Assembly (NCBI RefSeq): GCF_000956505.1 | Contig: NZ_JYIX01000029.1 | Coordinates: 85,007 to 149,006 of the forward strand | Source of the DNA: Microbacterium azadirachtae | GTDB lineage: Bacteria > Actinomycetota > Actinomycetes > Actinomycetales > Microbacteriaceae | DNA length: 64,000 bases | Direction of reading: 5' to 3' | Shown: positions 32,428 to 40,820 of the stretch, piece after piece | Position numbering within the stretch: position 1 is the first letter of the stretch | Layout of the letters: every line of letters starts with the position of its first letter | Made by a program: the position numbers and the translations under genes | The notes under the pieces: model-generated | Database searches by the model: none | Told to the model about the DNA's origin: nothing | What the model saw: the letters and a program-made list of their open reading frames with translations, nothing else

Positions 32428-33630
32428 TCATCGCACGCTGCGATGCACCTCGCGCTCCTCGATCGCGTCGAGCTCCGCCGTCGCCCGCGCCCGCAGGGTA
32501 TCGGACAGCCCGCGGTCGCCGATCGCCCGGGGCGCCGCGAGGCGCTCGTCCAGGCGGCCGCGATGCATCGCGTAACCCCACGTGGCGAGGGCGAGCAGCG
32601 GCCCCCACAGCCAGAACGGCAGCACGAGCAGCAGCTCCAGCACGCCGACCGCCAGCGCGCCGCCGCTCGTCGCGGCGACGCGCACCAGATCCACACCGCC
32701 CACCGTGAACATCACCGCCACGAACGATGCCGCGACCACCACCAACCCGGCGGGAACCGGACGGCCCCCGACACCGCCCATCCACTGGGGGAACCGGTCC
32801 GCCCACGGCAGGCACAGCGCGAGCGTGAGCAGCCCCGCCGCGAGCATCGCCCCGCCGAGCAGCAGGCCCACCATGAGGATGTCCGGCGCGAGAGCGCCCG
32901 TCGGCGCGAACAGCGGCCAGGGCGTCAGCCACGTGAGGCGGCAGAACACGTAGGGCAGCGCGCACAGCGCCGCCGCGGCGGTGACCGCCCGCCGATGCCG
33001 CCGCACGCCCGCGGCGAACCGCCCCCGCACGGCGGGCTCGCCGATCGCCCAGGCGGCGAGCGCACCTGCGGCGACCAGGTGCGCGAAGGAGACCGCCAAC
33101 TCGCCGAGCCGCGGAGCGAGCGCGTCCAGCACGCGGGGCGCGAACGTCGTCAGCGGCAGGCGGAGCGCTGCGAGCACGACGACGCCGACGACGAGCGCGA
33201 TTCCGATGACTCCGATCACGGGTCGTCGCACCGTCAGCAGCACGAGCCCCACGACGACCAGCCCCGCCACCACCAGCACGAACGAGTACCCGGCGACCGG
33301 GATGATCCCTCCGGGGATCAGCGCCGCCACCAGCAGCGCCGCGATCACCGCGGCGATGCGCAGTCCGCCCGGCGCCGCGCCGACGACGTCCCCGGCGCCG
33401 CCGCCGCGCTGTCCGCGCAGCCCGAGCACGCCGACGGCCACCGCGGCGAGCCCCGCCGCGATCGACACCGCCGCAGCCATGGGCGCCCCGACGGCGGTGG
33501 CGACGAGGCTCGGGGACGCTCCCGTGGGCAGGATGCCCGGGATGAGCAGTCCGATCGCGCCGAGAAGGGAGACGACCGCCCCGAGCGCAAGGGCGACGAT
33601 CAGCAGCACGACACGCGTTCTGTTCCTCAT
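32428..33630 (-). CDS. Polytopic membrane protein of unknown function
   Basis: A 400-residue protein with about ten to eleven hydrophobic helices and short loops, followed by a cytoplasmic C-terminal stretch of about 45 residues rich in R and E (RLDERLAAPRAIGDRGLSDTLRARATAEL). I do not recognise a named family. GC-rich third positions show it is coding. ATG 33630 follows a TAGCGT hexamer by 7 bases on the minus strand, so it may be leaderless. It lies directly downstream of the NarL-type two-component genes on the same strand (89-base gap) and may be controlled by them. Confidence 0.68.
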   Translation of the reverse strand: MRNRTRVVLLIVALALGAVVSLLGAIGLLIPGILPTGASPSLVATAVGAPMAAAVSIAAGLAAVAVGVLGLRGQRGGGAGDVVGAAPGGLRIAAVIAALLVAALIPGGIIPVAGYSFVLVVAGLVVVGLVLLTVRRPVIGVIGIALVVGVVVLAALRLPLTTFAPRVLDALAPRLGELAVSFAHLVAAGALAAWAIGEPAVRGRFAAGVRRHRRAVTAAAALCALPYVFCRLTWLTPWPLFAPTGALAPDILMVGLLLGGAMLAAGLLTLALCLPWADRFPQWMGGVGGRPVPAGLVVVAASFVAVMFTVGGVDLVRVAATSGGALAVGVLELLLVLPFWLWGPLLALATWGYAMHRGRLDERLAAPRAIGDRGLSDTLRARATAELDAIEEREVHRSVR

Positions 33631-33719
33631 GTCTCGAACGCTACGGATCCGGATCCGCTCTCCGCGTCGCCCTCGAGGACGGTCCCGGATCACCCTCAGG
33701 GATGATCCCCGGCGCGCCC

Positions 33720-34376
33720 CTACCGACCGGGGCGGCGGACGCCGTTCTCGTAGGCCCAGATCACGACGTGCAGGCGGTCGGCGAGACCGAGCTTCGCGAG
33801 GATCGCCTTGACATGCGTCTTCACGGTGTTCTCGCTGAGGAACAGGGCGCGCGCGATGTCGTCGTTCGACGCACCGGTGGCGAGCGCCTGCGCGACCTCG
33901 CGCTCCCGGCCGCTGAGCGGCGCGAGCGCCGTATCGGGATCGGCCGCGGGTCCCGCCTCCCGCACGAAGCCGAGCAGCGCCGCCGTCGCGCGCGGCGACA
34001 TGGCGGCATCCCCGGCCGCGGCCGCGACCACCGCGTCGGCGAGATCCTGCGGGGTGGCGTCCTTCGTGAGGAACCCGCTCGCCCCCTCGCGGATCGCCTC
34101 GACGACGTACTGGTCGAGGTCGAAGGTCGTGAGCATGAGGATCCGGATCCCCGGCTTCAGCCGCAGGATCTCCCGAGTCGCGGCGATGCCGTCCATCCCC
34201 GGCATGCGGATGTCCATCAGCACGACGTCGACGGCGTGACCGCGCACGTGCGCGATGCCTCCGTGCGCATCGGCCGCGGTCGCGACCTCGGCGATGCGCG
34301 GATCCCGGCCGAGCATGATCGCGACCGCCTCGCGGAACAGTTCCTGATCGTCCACGAGCAGCACCCGGATCGTCAT
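33720..34376 (-). CDS. NarL/FixJ-family response regulator
   Basis: A 218-residue regulator. The receiver domain begins IRVLLVDDQELFREAVAIML; the phosphoacceptor Asp is in VVLMDIRMPGMDGI and the conserved Lys in GFLTKDATP. The C-terminal LuxR-type helix-turn-helix is LSGREREVAQALATGASNDDIA followed by LFLSENTVKTHV. ATG 34376 has GGAGGG 4-9 bases upstream and overlaps the kinase stop by four bases. It is the output half of the pair with the kinase at 34373. Confidence 0.93.
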   Translation of the reverse strand: MTIRVLLVDDQELFREAVAIMLGRDPRIAEVATAADAHGGIAHVRGHAVDVVLMDIRMPGMDGIAATREILRLKPGIRILMLTTFDLDQYVVEAIREGASGFLTKDATPQDLADAVVAAAAGDAAMSPRATAALLGFVREAGPAADPDTALAPLSGREREVAQALATGASNDDIARALFLSENTVKTHVKAILAKLGLADRLHVVIWAYENGVRRPGR

Positions 34377-35650
34377 GCTCCCTCCCCTGCCGCGAGCACT
34401 GGGAGCACCGGCAACTCGGCCCGCAGCAGCCAGCCGTGCGATCCCGATCCGGACCCCGCGGACGATCCCGATCCCGCACTCGATCCCGAGGACGGTTTCG
34501 GCCGCGCCGCAGCAGCCGCGACCGCTCCCGACGCGAGCGACCCGCCCGCCAGCCGGATCCGCTCGCCGAGGCTCACGAGCCCGGTCCCGGCGCCGAGATC
34601 GGATCCGCTGCGCCCGGATCCGCCGTCGTCCTCGACCTCGGCGACGACCCGCTCCTCGGCCCAGGAGACGCGCACCTCGATCCGCACCGGCGGCAGCGCA
34701 TGCCGCATGGCGTTCGTGAGCCCCTCGCGCACCGTGCGGTGCAGCGCGAGCGCCGACGCCGGAGCCAGGTCGCGACGGGCTCCGGCCTCCACGAGTCGGG
34801 CCTCGCACGCAGGACTGCGCACCGAGGCGACGAGCTCGGCCAGGGAGTCCACCGTCGGAAGCGGCTCCTTCGGGGCGTCGCCCTCGGCGGCGACGATCGC
34901 GCGCATGCCCCGCAGCGCGTCGCGGCCCGTGTCCACGACCACGCCGAGCGCGCGCTCGCTGACCTCGGGCCGCTCTCGGACGAGCGCCCGCGCAACCTCG
35001 GACTGCGCGATCATGACCGTCATCGCGTGCGCGACGACGTCGTGCAGCTCTCCGTTGATGCGCATCCGCTCGTCCGCGATCGCCTGCCGCACGCGCACCG
35101 CGGTGCGCTCCTCGGCGCGGCTCGTCGCGAACCGCACCAGCAGACCGCACGCCCACGCTGCGGTCGCGCAGGCCGCGAGTCCGAGGAAGGCGCCGAGCCG
35201 CAGCAGCCAGACGTCGATGCCTGCCGCGGAGCCGAACGTCGGCTCGGCGAGCGCGATCATCCCAGCGCCGATGAGCCCGATACTCAGGGCGACGACGGAG
35301 AGCCGCACCCGCTCGCGCGCCGCGACCTGGGCGAGGCACAGCAGATACACGACCGCGGACGGGTGCATGACGGCGGACGCGTCGCGCGCCGCGGGGATCA
35401 GCACCAGGAGCAGCATCACCGCGCTCGCGACGAGGAAGCCCGCGACCGGTCGCCGTACCGACAGCAGTGAGGCGCCGTGCAGCGCCGCGAAGCCCAGCGC
35501 AAGCCCGAGGACGACCAGCAGCGCCGGGTGCGGGGTCGACCACGCGAGCGAGGCGAGGCTGATCGGCAGCAGCACCACGAGGGCCGCCAGCGCCACGATC
35601 AGCGAGGCGCCACCGCCGCGCACGCCGATCCGCGCCTTCCCTGTCTGCAC
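34373..35650 (-). CDS. NarL-type sensor histidine kinase
   Basis: A 425-residue membrane kinase with about five N-terminal helices, a HisKA_3 dimerisation domain (MRINGELHDVVAHAMTVMIAQSEVAR) and a HATPase domain (ALHRTVREGLTNAMRHALPPV, GTGLVSLGERIRLAGGSL). Just before the final strand it carries a low-complexity insert of Ser/Gly (about SSGSSAGSGSSAGSGSGSHG), encoded by repeats of the type GATCCCGATCC. GTG 35650 with GGGGAC upstream is my start; the open frame goes further but lacks family similarity. It overlaps the regulator gene by four bases. Signal unknown. Confidence 0.88.
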   Translation of the reverse strand: MQTGKARIGVRGGGASLIVALAALVVLLPISLASLAWSTPHPALLVVLGLALGFAALHGASLLSVRRPVAGFLVASAVMLLLVLIPAARDASAVMHPSAVVYLLCLAQVAARERVRLSVVALSIGLIGAGMIALAEPTFGSAAGIDVWLLRLGAFLGLAACATAAWACGLLVRFATSRAEERTAVRVRQAIADERMRINGELHDVVAHAMTVMIAQSEVARALVRERPEVSERALGVVVDTGRDALRGMRAIVAAEGDAPKEPLPTVDSLAELVASVRSPACEARLVEAGARRDLAPASALALHRTVREGLTNAMRHALPPVRIEVRVSWAEERVVAEVEDDGGSGRSGSDLGAGTGLVSLGERIRLAGGSLASGAVAAAAARPKPSSGSSAGSGSSAGSGSGSHGWLLRAELPVLPVLAAGEGA

Positions 35651-35766
35651 GTCCCCATGCTGGCATGCGGTCGCGCACGCGTCCTCACCCGTGCGAGTGA
35701 CCCGGATCCGGACTCGGGCTCGTGGATGCGCGAGGTTGCGGCGTCGCGAGATCGCGGGACGCCGGA

Positions 35767-36432
35767 TCAGCCGGCGTGCCTCCGGCACCACTCGTACATG
35801 ATCACAGCCGCCGCGGCACCGGCGTTGATCGAGCGGGTGGATCCGTACTGCGAGATCTCGACGTGCCCCGACGCCGCGGCGAGCGCCTCGTCCGAAAGCC
35901 CTGGACCTTCCGCGCCGAACAGCAGCACGCAGCGCTGCGGCAGGTCGGCCCGGTCCACCGGGACCGCACCCTCGAGGTTGTCCACGGCGATGATCGGGAT
36001 CCGCTCCGCCTCCGCCCACGCGGTGAACGCCTGCACCGTCTCGTGATGCACGACGTGCTGGTAGCGGTCGGTGACCATGGCGCCCCGGCGGTTCCAGCGC
36101 CGCCGCCCGATGATGTGCACGGTGTCGGCGAGGAACGCGTTCGCACTGCGCACGATCGAGCCGATGTTCATGTCGTGCTGCCAGTTCTCGATCGCCACGT
36201 GGAAGGCGTGTCGTCGGGAGTCGAGGTCGGCGACGATCGCCTCCATCCGCCAGTAGCGGTAGGCGTCGACGACGTTCCGCCGGTCGCCGTGGGCGAGCAG
36301 GTCGGGATCGAAGTGCTCCCCCGCAGGCCACGCGTCGGGACCGCCCGGCCAGGGGCCGACGCCGTGCTCGACGGGCTCCGCAGCGTCATCCGCCGTCGTC
36401 GCTGTTTCACTCTCGGGCGCCGGATCCTGCAT
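35767..36432 (-). CDS. TrmH/SpoU-family RNA 2'-O-methyltransferase
   Basis: A 221-residue SPOUT methyltransferase that should methylate a ribose in tRNA or rRNA using S-adenosylmethionine. The three SpoU motifs are present: NIGSIVRSANAF (motif 1), LLFGAEGPGLSDEAL (motif 2) and VEISQYGSTRSINAGAAAAVIMYEW (motif 3, knot region). An acidic N-terminal extension of about 50 residues, ending GEHFDPDLLAHGDRRN, is common in actinobacterial members. The target nucleotide is not known. Start ATG 36432. It is divergent from mntH. Confidence 0.9.
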   Translation of the reverse strand: MQDPAPESETATTADDAAEPVEHGVGPWPGGPDAWPAGEHFDPDLLAHGDRRNVVDAYRYWRMEAIVADLDSRRHAFHVAIENWQHDMNIGSIVRSANAFLADTVHIIGRRRWNRRGAMVTDRYQHVVHHETVQAFTAWAEAERIPIIAVDNLEGAVPVDRADLPQRCVLLFGAEGPGLSDEALAAASGHVEISQYGSTRSINAGAAAAVIMYEWCRRHAG

Positions 36433-36558
36433 CCCGCCAGCGTAGCCGCGGGAGCGCGCCGAGGTTCCGCACGGTTCGCGTGGGCCCGCGCTCTCCCTCG
36501 CTCGTGCGCCTGCGGCCCCTCGCCCGCGAGCCTGCGCCCCGCCCGCCCGATCCGGATA

Positions 36559-36602
36559 TTTCGGTATGCCTAAAAATGGAGTAGGTTTTCGGTGTGCCTA
36601 AA
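36559..36602 (+). promoter_or_regulatory. Two metalloregulator boxes flanking the mntH -10 element
   Basis: TTTCGGTATGCCTAAA (36559-36574) and TTTCGGTGTGCCTAAA (36587-36602) are near-identical dyads of the TTTnGG-N4-CCnAAA type expected for DtxR/MntR proteins. A TAGGTT hexamer (36582-36587) between them fits a -10 box 6 bases before the GTG start of mntH, which lies inside the second box. Bound regulator would block the promoter and start codon together. Confidence 0.75.
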
Positions 36603-37883
36603 ACTACGGTGACCATCGCACCTCCTCGCTCCGACGCCCCGGCTTCCGCCCGCGGCGCGGCGCTGCTCGGGCCTGCGCTCGTCGCCGGAGTCGCCTACGT
36701 GGATCCGGGCAACGTCGCCAGCAACATGACCGCGGGCGCCGGCTACGGCTACCTGCTGGTGTGGGTCGTCGTCGTGGCCAACGTGATCGCGTGGCTGGTG
36801 CAGTACCTGTCGGCGAAGCTCGGCGTCGTCACGGGGCGCAGCCTGCCCGAGCTGCTCGGCGACCGGCTCAAGCATCGGTTCGCCCGCCGTGCGTACTGGC
36901 TGCAGGCCGAACTCGTCGCGATGGCGACCGACATCGCCGAGGTGATCGGCGGCGCGATCGCGCTGCAGCTGCTGTTCGGGATCCCGCTGCTCCTCGGCGG
37001 CTTCATCACGGGCGCGGTCTCGATGGTCCTGCTCGCCATCCAGGGGCGTCGTGGCGCGCGGCCGTTCGAGTTCGTCGTGATCGGCCTGCTCGCCGTCGTC
37101 ACCGTCGGGTTCCTCGCCGGGCTGCTCGTCGCCCCGCCGGATCCGGCCGCAGCCCTCGGGGGGCTGACGCCGCGGTTCACGGATTCCGGATCCGTGCTGC
37201 TGGCCGCCTCGATCCTGGGCGCGACGATCATGCCGCACGCGATCTACGCGCACTCCGCCCTCGCCAGGGACCGGTTCGGATCCGCCCCGGTGCACCCCGG
37301 CGGAGACCCCGAGCCGGCCAGGCGCACCCCGATCGCACGGCTGCTGACCGCCACCCGGTGGGACGTCACGCTCGCGATGGTCGTCGCGGGGGCGGTGAAC
37401 CTTGGCATGCTGCTGCTCGCCGCGGCCACGCTCCCCGGTGTGAGCGGCACCGACTCCCTCGAGGGCGCGCACGCCGCGATCAGCGCACAACTCGGCCCGC
37501 TCATCGGCACTCTGTTCGCCGTCGGGCTGCTGGCCTCGGGCCTCGCGTCGACCGCGGTCGGCGCCTACGCGGGCGCGGAGATCATGCACGGGCTGCTGCG
37601 CGTGCGCATCGCGATGCCGGTGCGCCGCATGGTCACGCTGATCCCGGCCCTGCTCATCCTCGGGCTCGGCGTGGATCCCACCTTCGCGCTCGTGCTCAGT
37701 CAGGTGGCGCTGTCGTTCGGGATCCCGTTCGCCCTCATCCCCCTCGTCGCCCTCACTGCCCGGCAGCGCACGCTCGGCCGCTACGCGAACCGCCTGTGGA
37801 CCACGATCGCCGGCATCGTCGCCGCCGCGCTCCTGATCACGCTCAACGCCGTGCTGCTCTGGCTGCTCCTGACCGGAGCCTGA
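36594..37883 (+). CDS. mntH: NRAMP-family manganese/iron transporter
   Basis: A 429-residue proton-coupled divalent metal importer with eleven helices. Helix 1 has the metal-binding DPGN motif (VAYVDPGNVASNMTAGAGYGY) and helix 6 the second one, GATIMPHAIYAHSA (MPH). The segment between helices 8 and 9 has a hydrophilic insert (DRFGSAPVHPGGDPEPARRTP). GTG 36594 overlaps a regulator box and follows a TAGGTT by 6 bases; GTG 36609 is an alternative. Expression should fall when Mn(II) is plentiful, through the MntR-like regulator at 39312. It ends at a long hairpin (family C). Confidence 0.92.
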   Translation: MPKTTVTIAPPRSDAPASARGAALLGPALVAGVAYVDPGNVASNMTAGAGYGYLLVWVVVVANVIAWLVQYLSAKLGVVTGRSLPELLGDRLKHRFARRAYWLQAELVAMATDIAEVIGGAIALQLLFGIPLLLGGFITGAVSMVLLAIQGRRGARPFEFVVIGLLAVVTVGFLAGLLVAPPDPAAALGGLTPRFTDSGSVLLAASILGATIMPHAIYAHSALARDRFGSAPVHPGGDPEPARRTPIARLLTATRWDVTLAMVVAGAVNLGMLLLAAATLPGVSGTDSLEGAHAAISAQLGPLIGTLFAVGLLASGLASTAVGAYAGAEIMHGLLRVRIAMPVRRMVTLIPALLILGLGVDPTFALVLSQVALSFGIPFALIPLVALTARQRTLGRYANRLWTTIAGIVAAALLITLNAVLLWLLLTGA

Positions 37884-37960
37884 CCGCGAGACTCCAACTC
37901 CGCGACGAGACTGCACGCCAGGACTGCAGTCTCGTCGCCCAGATGGAGTCTCGCGGTCAA
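37882..37960. terminator. Family C two-part perfect hairpin
   Basis: The outer arms TGACCGCGAGACTCCA (37882-37897) and TGGAGTCTCGCGGTCA (37945-37960) pair perfectly over 16 bases, and the inner arms CGACGAGACTGCA (37904-37916) and TGCAGTCTCGTCG (37926-37938) over 13. It begins in the mntH stop codon and lies between convergent genes, so it probably acts as a two-way terminator. The two arms share the core CGAGACT, as if the element arose by duplication. Confidence 0.8.
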
Positions 37961-37982
37961 GGGCGGTCGGGACCGGGGGGCG

Positions 37983-38624
37983 CTAACGCTCGGGCGAGGC
38001 GTCCGGTTCCCCGTCCTGCGCCTCGGTCCGGACCGCGGCCTGCACCTGCGTCTCGGCCCGAGCCTCGGCCTGCGTCTCGGCAGCCCGCGCGCTGTCCTTC
38101 GCGGCCTCGACCTCCGTCGCGACGTCCTGCGCATCGGCTCCCGACGCACCGGCGCCGGTCTGCGCGGGTACCAGTGCGCGGGCGATCCCCTGCAGCTCCG
38201 CGATCATCTCGAGCTGACGCCGGTTGATCTCCAGCAGCGCCTCGATGTCGACCCTCGCCGCGACGTTGGTGTCGAAGTCGTGCTGCGCGAGCGCGGCCGA
38301 GATCGCGTCCTGGCGCTTCGCGGCGATGAGCAGGATCGCCCCTTGCAACCCCGCCAGCATGCTGAGGAACAGGTTCAGCAGGATGAACGGATACGGATCC
38401 CATGCCGTCGTCCTGCTCGAGTTGAGGATCCACCAGACCGCCATGAACAGGACGAAGCCGCCGACGAAGGCCCAGCTGCCCATCCCGTTGCGGAGGCGAT
38501 CGGCGGACCGCTCGCCGAGCGTGAGCTGCCCCTTCACCTGCTCGTGCCAGGTGCTCTCGGGCAGCGGTCGCGCACTGCCCTTCGGCAGCTGCGTGAGGAA
38601 CGTGTTGAGGTCCTCGATCGACAT
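37983..38624 (-). CDS. DUF1003 membrane protein
   Basis: A 213-residue protein with two membrane helices (about residues 56-76 and 88-112). TLGERSADRLRNGMGSWAFV and the following WWILNS...DPYPFILLNLFLSMLAGLQGAILL are the DUF1003 signature. The C-terminal cytoplasmic part is helical with repeated A, E, Q and T (AETQAEARAETQVQAAVRTEAQDG), likely a coiled coil. ATG 38624 has GGGAGAAGG just upstream; ATG 38642 is also in frame. DUF1003 proteins have no settled function. Confidence 0.83.
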   Translation of the reverse strand: MSIEDLNTFLTQLPKGSARPLPESTWHEQVKGQLTLGERSADRLRNGMGSWAFVGGFVLFMAVWWILNSSRTTAWDPYPFILLNLFLSMLAGLQGAILLIAAKRQDAISAALAQHDFDTNVAARVDIEALLEINRRQLEMIAELQGIARALVPAQTGAGASGADAQDVATEVEAAKDSARAAETQAEARAETQVQAAVRTEAQDGEPDASPER

Positions 38625-38851
38625 GGCCTTCTCCCTCGGCATGCTCAGCTCCCTCACGCCCGGCGCCATCGCCGGACCCGGCTCCAGTCTCCCGCGTCGC
38701 CCGCCCGCGCCTCGCCGACTCGCTGACGCCGCGAGGCGCTGACGGGCCGGCACAGTGTGCCCGACGATGCGCCGATCGGCCGGCGCGAGATCCATCGGAC
38801 GGACGATGCGGACCGGACGGGACCCACAGCCGCCGCGGGTAGGCTCGAAGG

Positions 38852-39202
38852 ATGGCCAGATCCCGCCGCCCGTCCGCCGCGCAGCGCGCCGCCGAGAAGG
38901 CCGAAGCGCTGGCTTCCGCGCGCCGGGCCGTGCGGATCTGCACGTGGGCGTCGCTCGTCACCGCCGCCCTGGGGATCTTGCTCCTCGCCCTGCCGAAGCT
39001 CCTGCCGGTGGGCAGCCCGTGGGTGCAGCTCGCGCTCGGCGCGCTGACCCTGATCCTGTCGTTCCGCGCCCGCGCGATCGGCATGCGCGGGGTCGAGGGC
39101 TTCGACGGCCGCATGTCCCTGCTCGGCGCTCTCGCCGGATTCGCGATCATGTTCTTCGCCGGCCAGGCCGCGTTCGCGGTCCTCTCCGCCGTCGCATCCT
39201 GA
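38852..39202 (+). CDS. Small three-helix membrane protein
   Basis: A 116-residue protein with a basic N-terminus (ARSRRPSAAQRAAEKAEAL) and three hydrophobic helices (about residues 30-50, 55-71 and 85-112). I do not recognise the family. ATG 38852 lies 6 bases after a TAGGCT hexamer at 38840-38845, a probable leaderless start. Family B repeat follows. It is on the same strand as the mntR-like gene, but the palindrome between them suggests separate transcripts. Confidence 0.65.
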   Translation: MARSRRPSAAQRAAEKAEALASARRAVRICTWASLVTAALGILLLALPKLLPVGSPWVQLALGALTLILSFRARAIGMRGVEGFDGRMSLLGALAGFAIMFFAGQAAFAVLSAVAS

Positions 39203-39221
39203 CTCCGCCGCCCCCTATCTC

Positions 39222-39273
39222 CGAGTCGTCCCCGTGAGCGGACCCCCTGGCGTGCGCTCATGGGGACGACTCG
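39222..39273. repeat. Family B palindrome, copy 1
   Basis: CGAGTCGTCCCCGTGAGCG (39222-39240) and CGCTCATGGGGACGACTCG (39255-39273) pair over 19 bases with one G/T mismatch that still allows wobble pairing in RNA, around a 14-base loop. Other copies are at 47822-47873 and in an array at 61509-61793. Probably a terminator or REP-like element. Confidence 0.8.
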
Positions 39274-39311
39274 AAGGTGGGAAGGGCAACGGCGGCGGTT
39301 AGGGTGGACGG

Positions 39312-39944
39312 GTGGCATCCCCCGCGGCCGACGACTACCTGAAGACGGTGTTCGCGCACACCGAATGGCAGCCGACGCCGATCACCCCGTCGCAGCTCGC
39401 CGCGAAGCTCGGCATCGCCCCGTCCAGCGTCACCGAGATGGTGAAGAAGCTCGCCGCGGCGGGCCTCGTCTCGCACGTGCCCTACGGCGCGGTGCGGCTC
39501 ACCGACGACGGCGAGCAGCGCGCGCTCGCGATCATCCGCCGGCACCGCCTCATCGAGACCTGGCTGGTGCGCGAGTTCGACTACGCGTGGGACGAGGTGC
39601 ACGACGAGGCCGAGGTGCTCGAGCACACCATCAGCGACCGCCTGCTCGAGGGCATCGACGCCCGGCTGGGCCGGCCGCGCTTCGACCCCCACGGCGACGC
39701 GATCCCCGACGCCTCCGGTCGCATCGAGCGCGAGCCCTTCGTGCTGCTCGCCGACGCCGCGGCAGGGCACTCCGGCCGCGTCCTGCGGGTGGACGACCGG
39801 GATCCCGAGCTGCTGCGCACCCTGGAGTCCGCAGGGCTGGCGATCGGCGGCGAGGCCGTGGTGATCCCCGACGGCCTGCGGCTCGGCGGCACCGATGTCG
39901 TGCTCCCCGACGCCGCATCCGAGGTGGTCTGGCTGTCGGCCTGA
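39312..39944 (+). CDS. mntR: DtxR/MntR-family metal-dependent repressor
   Basis: A 210-residue regulator. The N-terminal winged helix reads ASPAADDYLKTVFAHTEW, then PITPSQLAAKLGIAPSSVTEMV with the recognition helix. The dimerisation and metal-binding domain follows (RRHRLIETWLVREFDYAWDEVHDEAEVLEHTISDRLLEGI), with the usual E, H and C/D-type metal ligands (EVHDEAE, H). The C-terminal part is an SH3-like domain. Because mntH with two fitting boxes is 1.4 kb away, I call it MntR, but an iron-responding relative is possible. GTG 39312 follows TAGGGT (39300-39305) by 6 bases. Confidence 0.85.
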   Translation: MASPAADDYLKTVFAHTEWQPTPITPSQLAAKLGIAPSSVTEMVKKLAAAGLVSHVPYGAVRLTDDGEQRALAIIRRHRLIETWLVREFDYAWDEVHDEAEVLEHTISDRLLEGIDARLGRPRFDPHGDAIPDASGRIEREPFVLLADAAAGHSGRVLRVDDRDPELLRTLESAGLAIGGEAVVIPDGLRLGGTDVVLPDAASEVVWLSA

Positions 39945-39990
39945 CGTCCGCCGTCATCCGCCCGTAATGTCGCGCCCCTAGGCTGTGTGC

Positions 39991-40812
39991 ATGGTCGAAC
40001 GCGCGGACATCGAATGCTGGCTCACCGACATGGACGGCGTGCTCGTGCACGAGAACGACGCCCTGCCCGGCGCCGCCGACCTGCTGGCCGGATGGGAGCG
40101 GGACGGGATCCCCTACCTCGTCCTCACGAACAACTCGATCTTCACCGCACGCGACCTCTCGGCCCGCCTCCGCTCGAGCGGCCTGCACGTGCCGGAGGAG
40201 CGGATCTGGACCTCCGCCCTCGCGACCGCCGACTTCCTCCAGCAGCAGCTGCCGGGCGGATCCGCGTTCGTGATCGGCGAGGCCGGCATCCTCACCGCCC
40301 TGCACGAGGCGGGCTTCATCATGACGGAGACGGATCCCGACTTCGTCGTGGTCGGCGAGACCCGCAACTACTCGTTCGAGGCGATCACGAAGGCGATCCG
40401 CCTCATCGAGGGCGGTGCCCGCTTCATCGTCACGAACCCCGATGCCACCGGCCCCAGCGCCGACGGCCCGATGCCGGCGACGGGAGCGATCGCGGCCCTC
40501 ATCACGAAGGCGACGGGCAAGGACCCGTACGTGGTCGGCAAGCCGAACCCGATGATGTTCCGCTCCGCGCTCAACAAGATCGGCGCGCACTCGAAGAAGA
40601 CGGGCATGATCGGCGACCGCATGGACACCGACATCGTCGCCGGCATCGAGGCGGGCCTGCACACCGTGCTCGTGCTCACCGGCATCAGCGACCGCGCCGA
40701 GATCGAGAAGTACCCGTTCCGTCCGGATGAGATCGTCGGAGGCGTGATCGACCTGGTCCGGGAGACGCCGGACACCGCGGGCCCTTCGGCAGGCTCGGGC
40801 ACCGAGGACTGA
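39991..40812 (+). CDS. HAD-IIA family phosphatase (NagD-like)
   Basis: A 273-residue hydrolase. Motif I is DMDGVLVHEND with the nucleophile Asp, motif II LTNNS, the HAD IIA cap follows (residues about 85-190), and motif IV is GDRMDTDIVAGIEAGL. It should remove phosphate from a small substrate such as a nucleotide or sugar phosphate; the exact substrate is not clear. ATG 39991 is 6 bases after TAGGCT (39979-39984), so probably leaderless. The C-terminal end runs through a family G-like repeat (40779-40804), adding AGPSAGSGTED. The YdeI-like gene follows after 8 bases. Confidence 0.88.
   Translation: MVERADIECWLTDMDGVLVHENDALPGAADLLAGWERDGIPYLVLTNNSIFTARDLSARLRSSGLHVPEERIWTSALATADFLQQQLPGGSAFVIGEAGILTALHEAGFIMTETDPDFVVVGETRNYSFEAITKAIRLIEGGARFIVTNPDATGPSADGPMPATGAIAALITKATGKDPYVVGKPNPMMFRSALNKIGAHSKKTGMIGDRMDTDIVAGIEAGLHTVLVLTGISDRAEIEKYPFRPDEIVGGVIDLVRETPDTAGPSAGSGTED
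40779..40804. repeat. Diverged family G element inside a coding end
   Basis: GGGCCCTTCGGCAGGCTCGG followed by GCACCG matches family G (11321-11345, 55658-55683) at most positions. It forms the last coding bases of the HAD-IIA gene, as if the gene end grew into a repeat. Confidence 0.5.
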
Positions 40813-40820
40813 GCGTTCCG

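Noticed and set aside
36566..36593. ATG starts upstream of mntH (36566, 36576)
   Set aside because: The first is out of frame and the second is followed by a stop codon after one residue.
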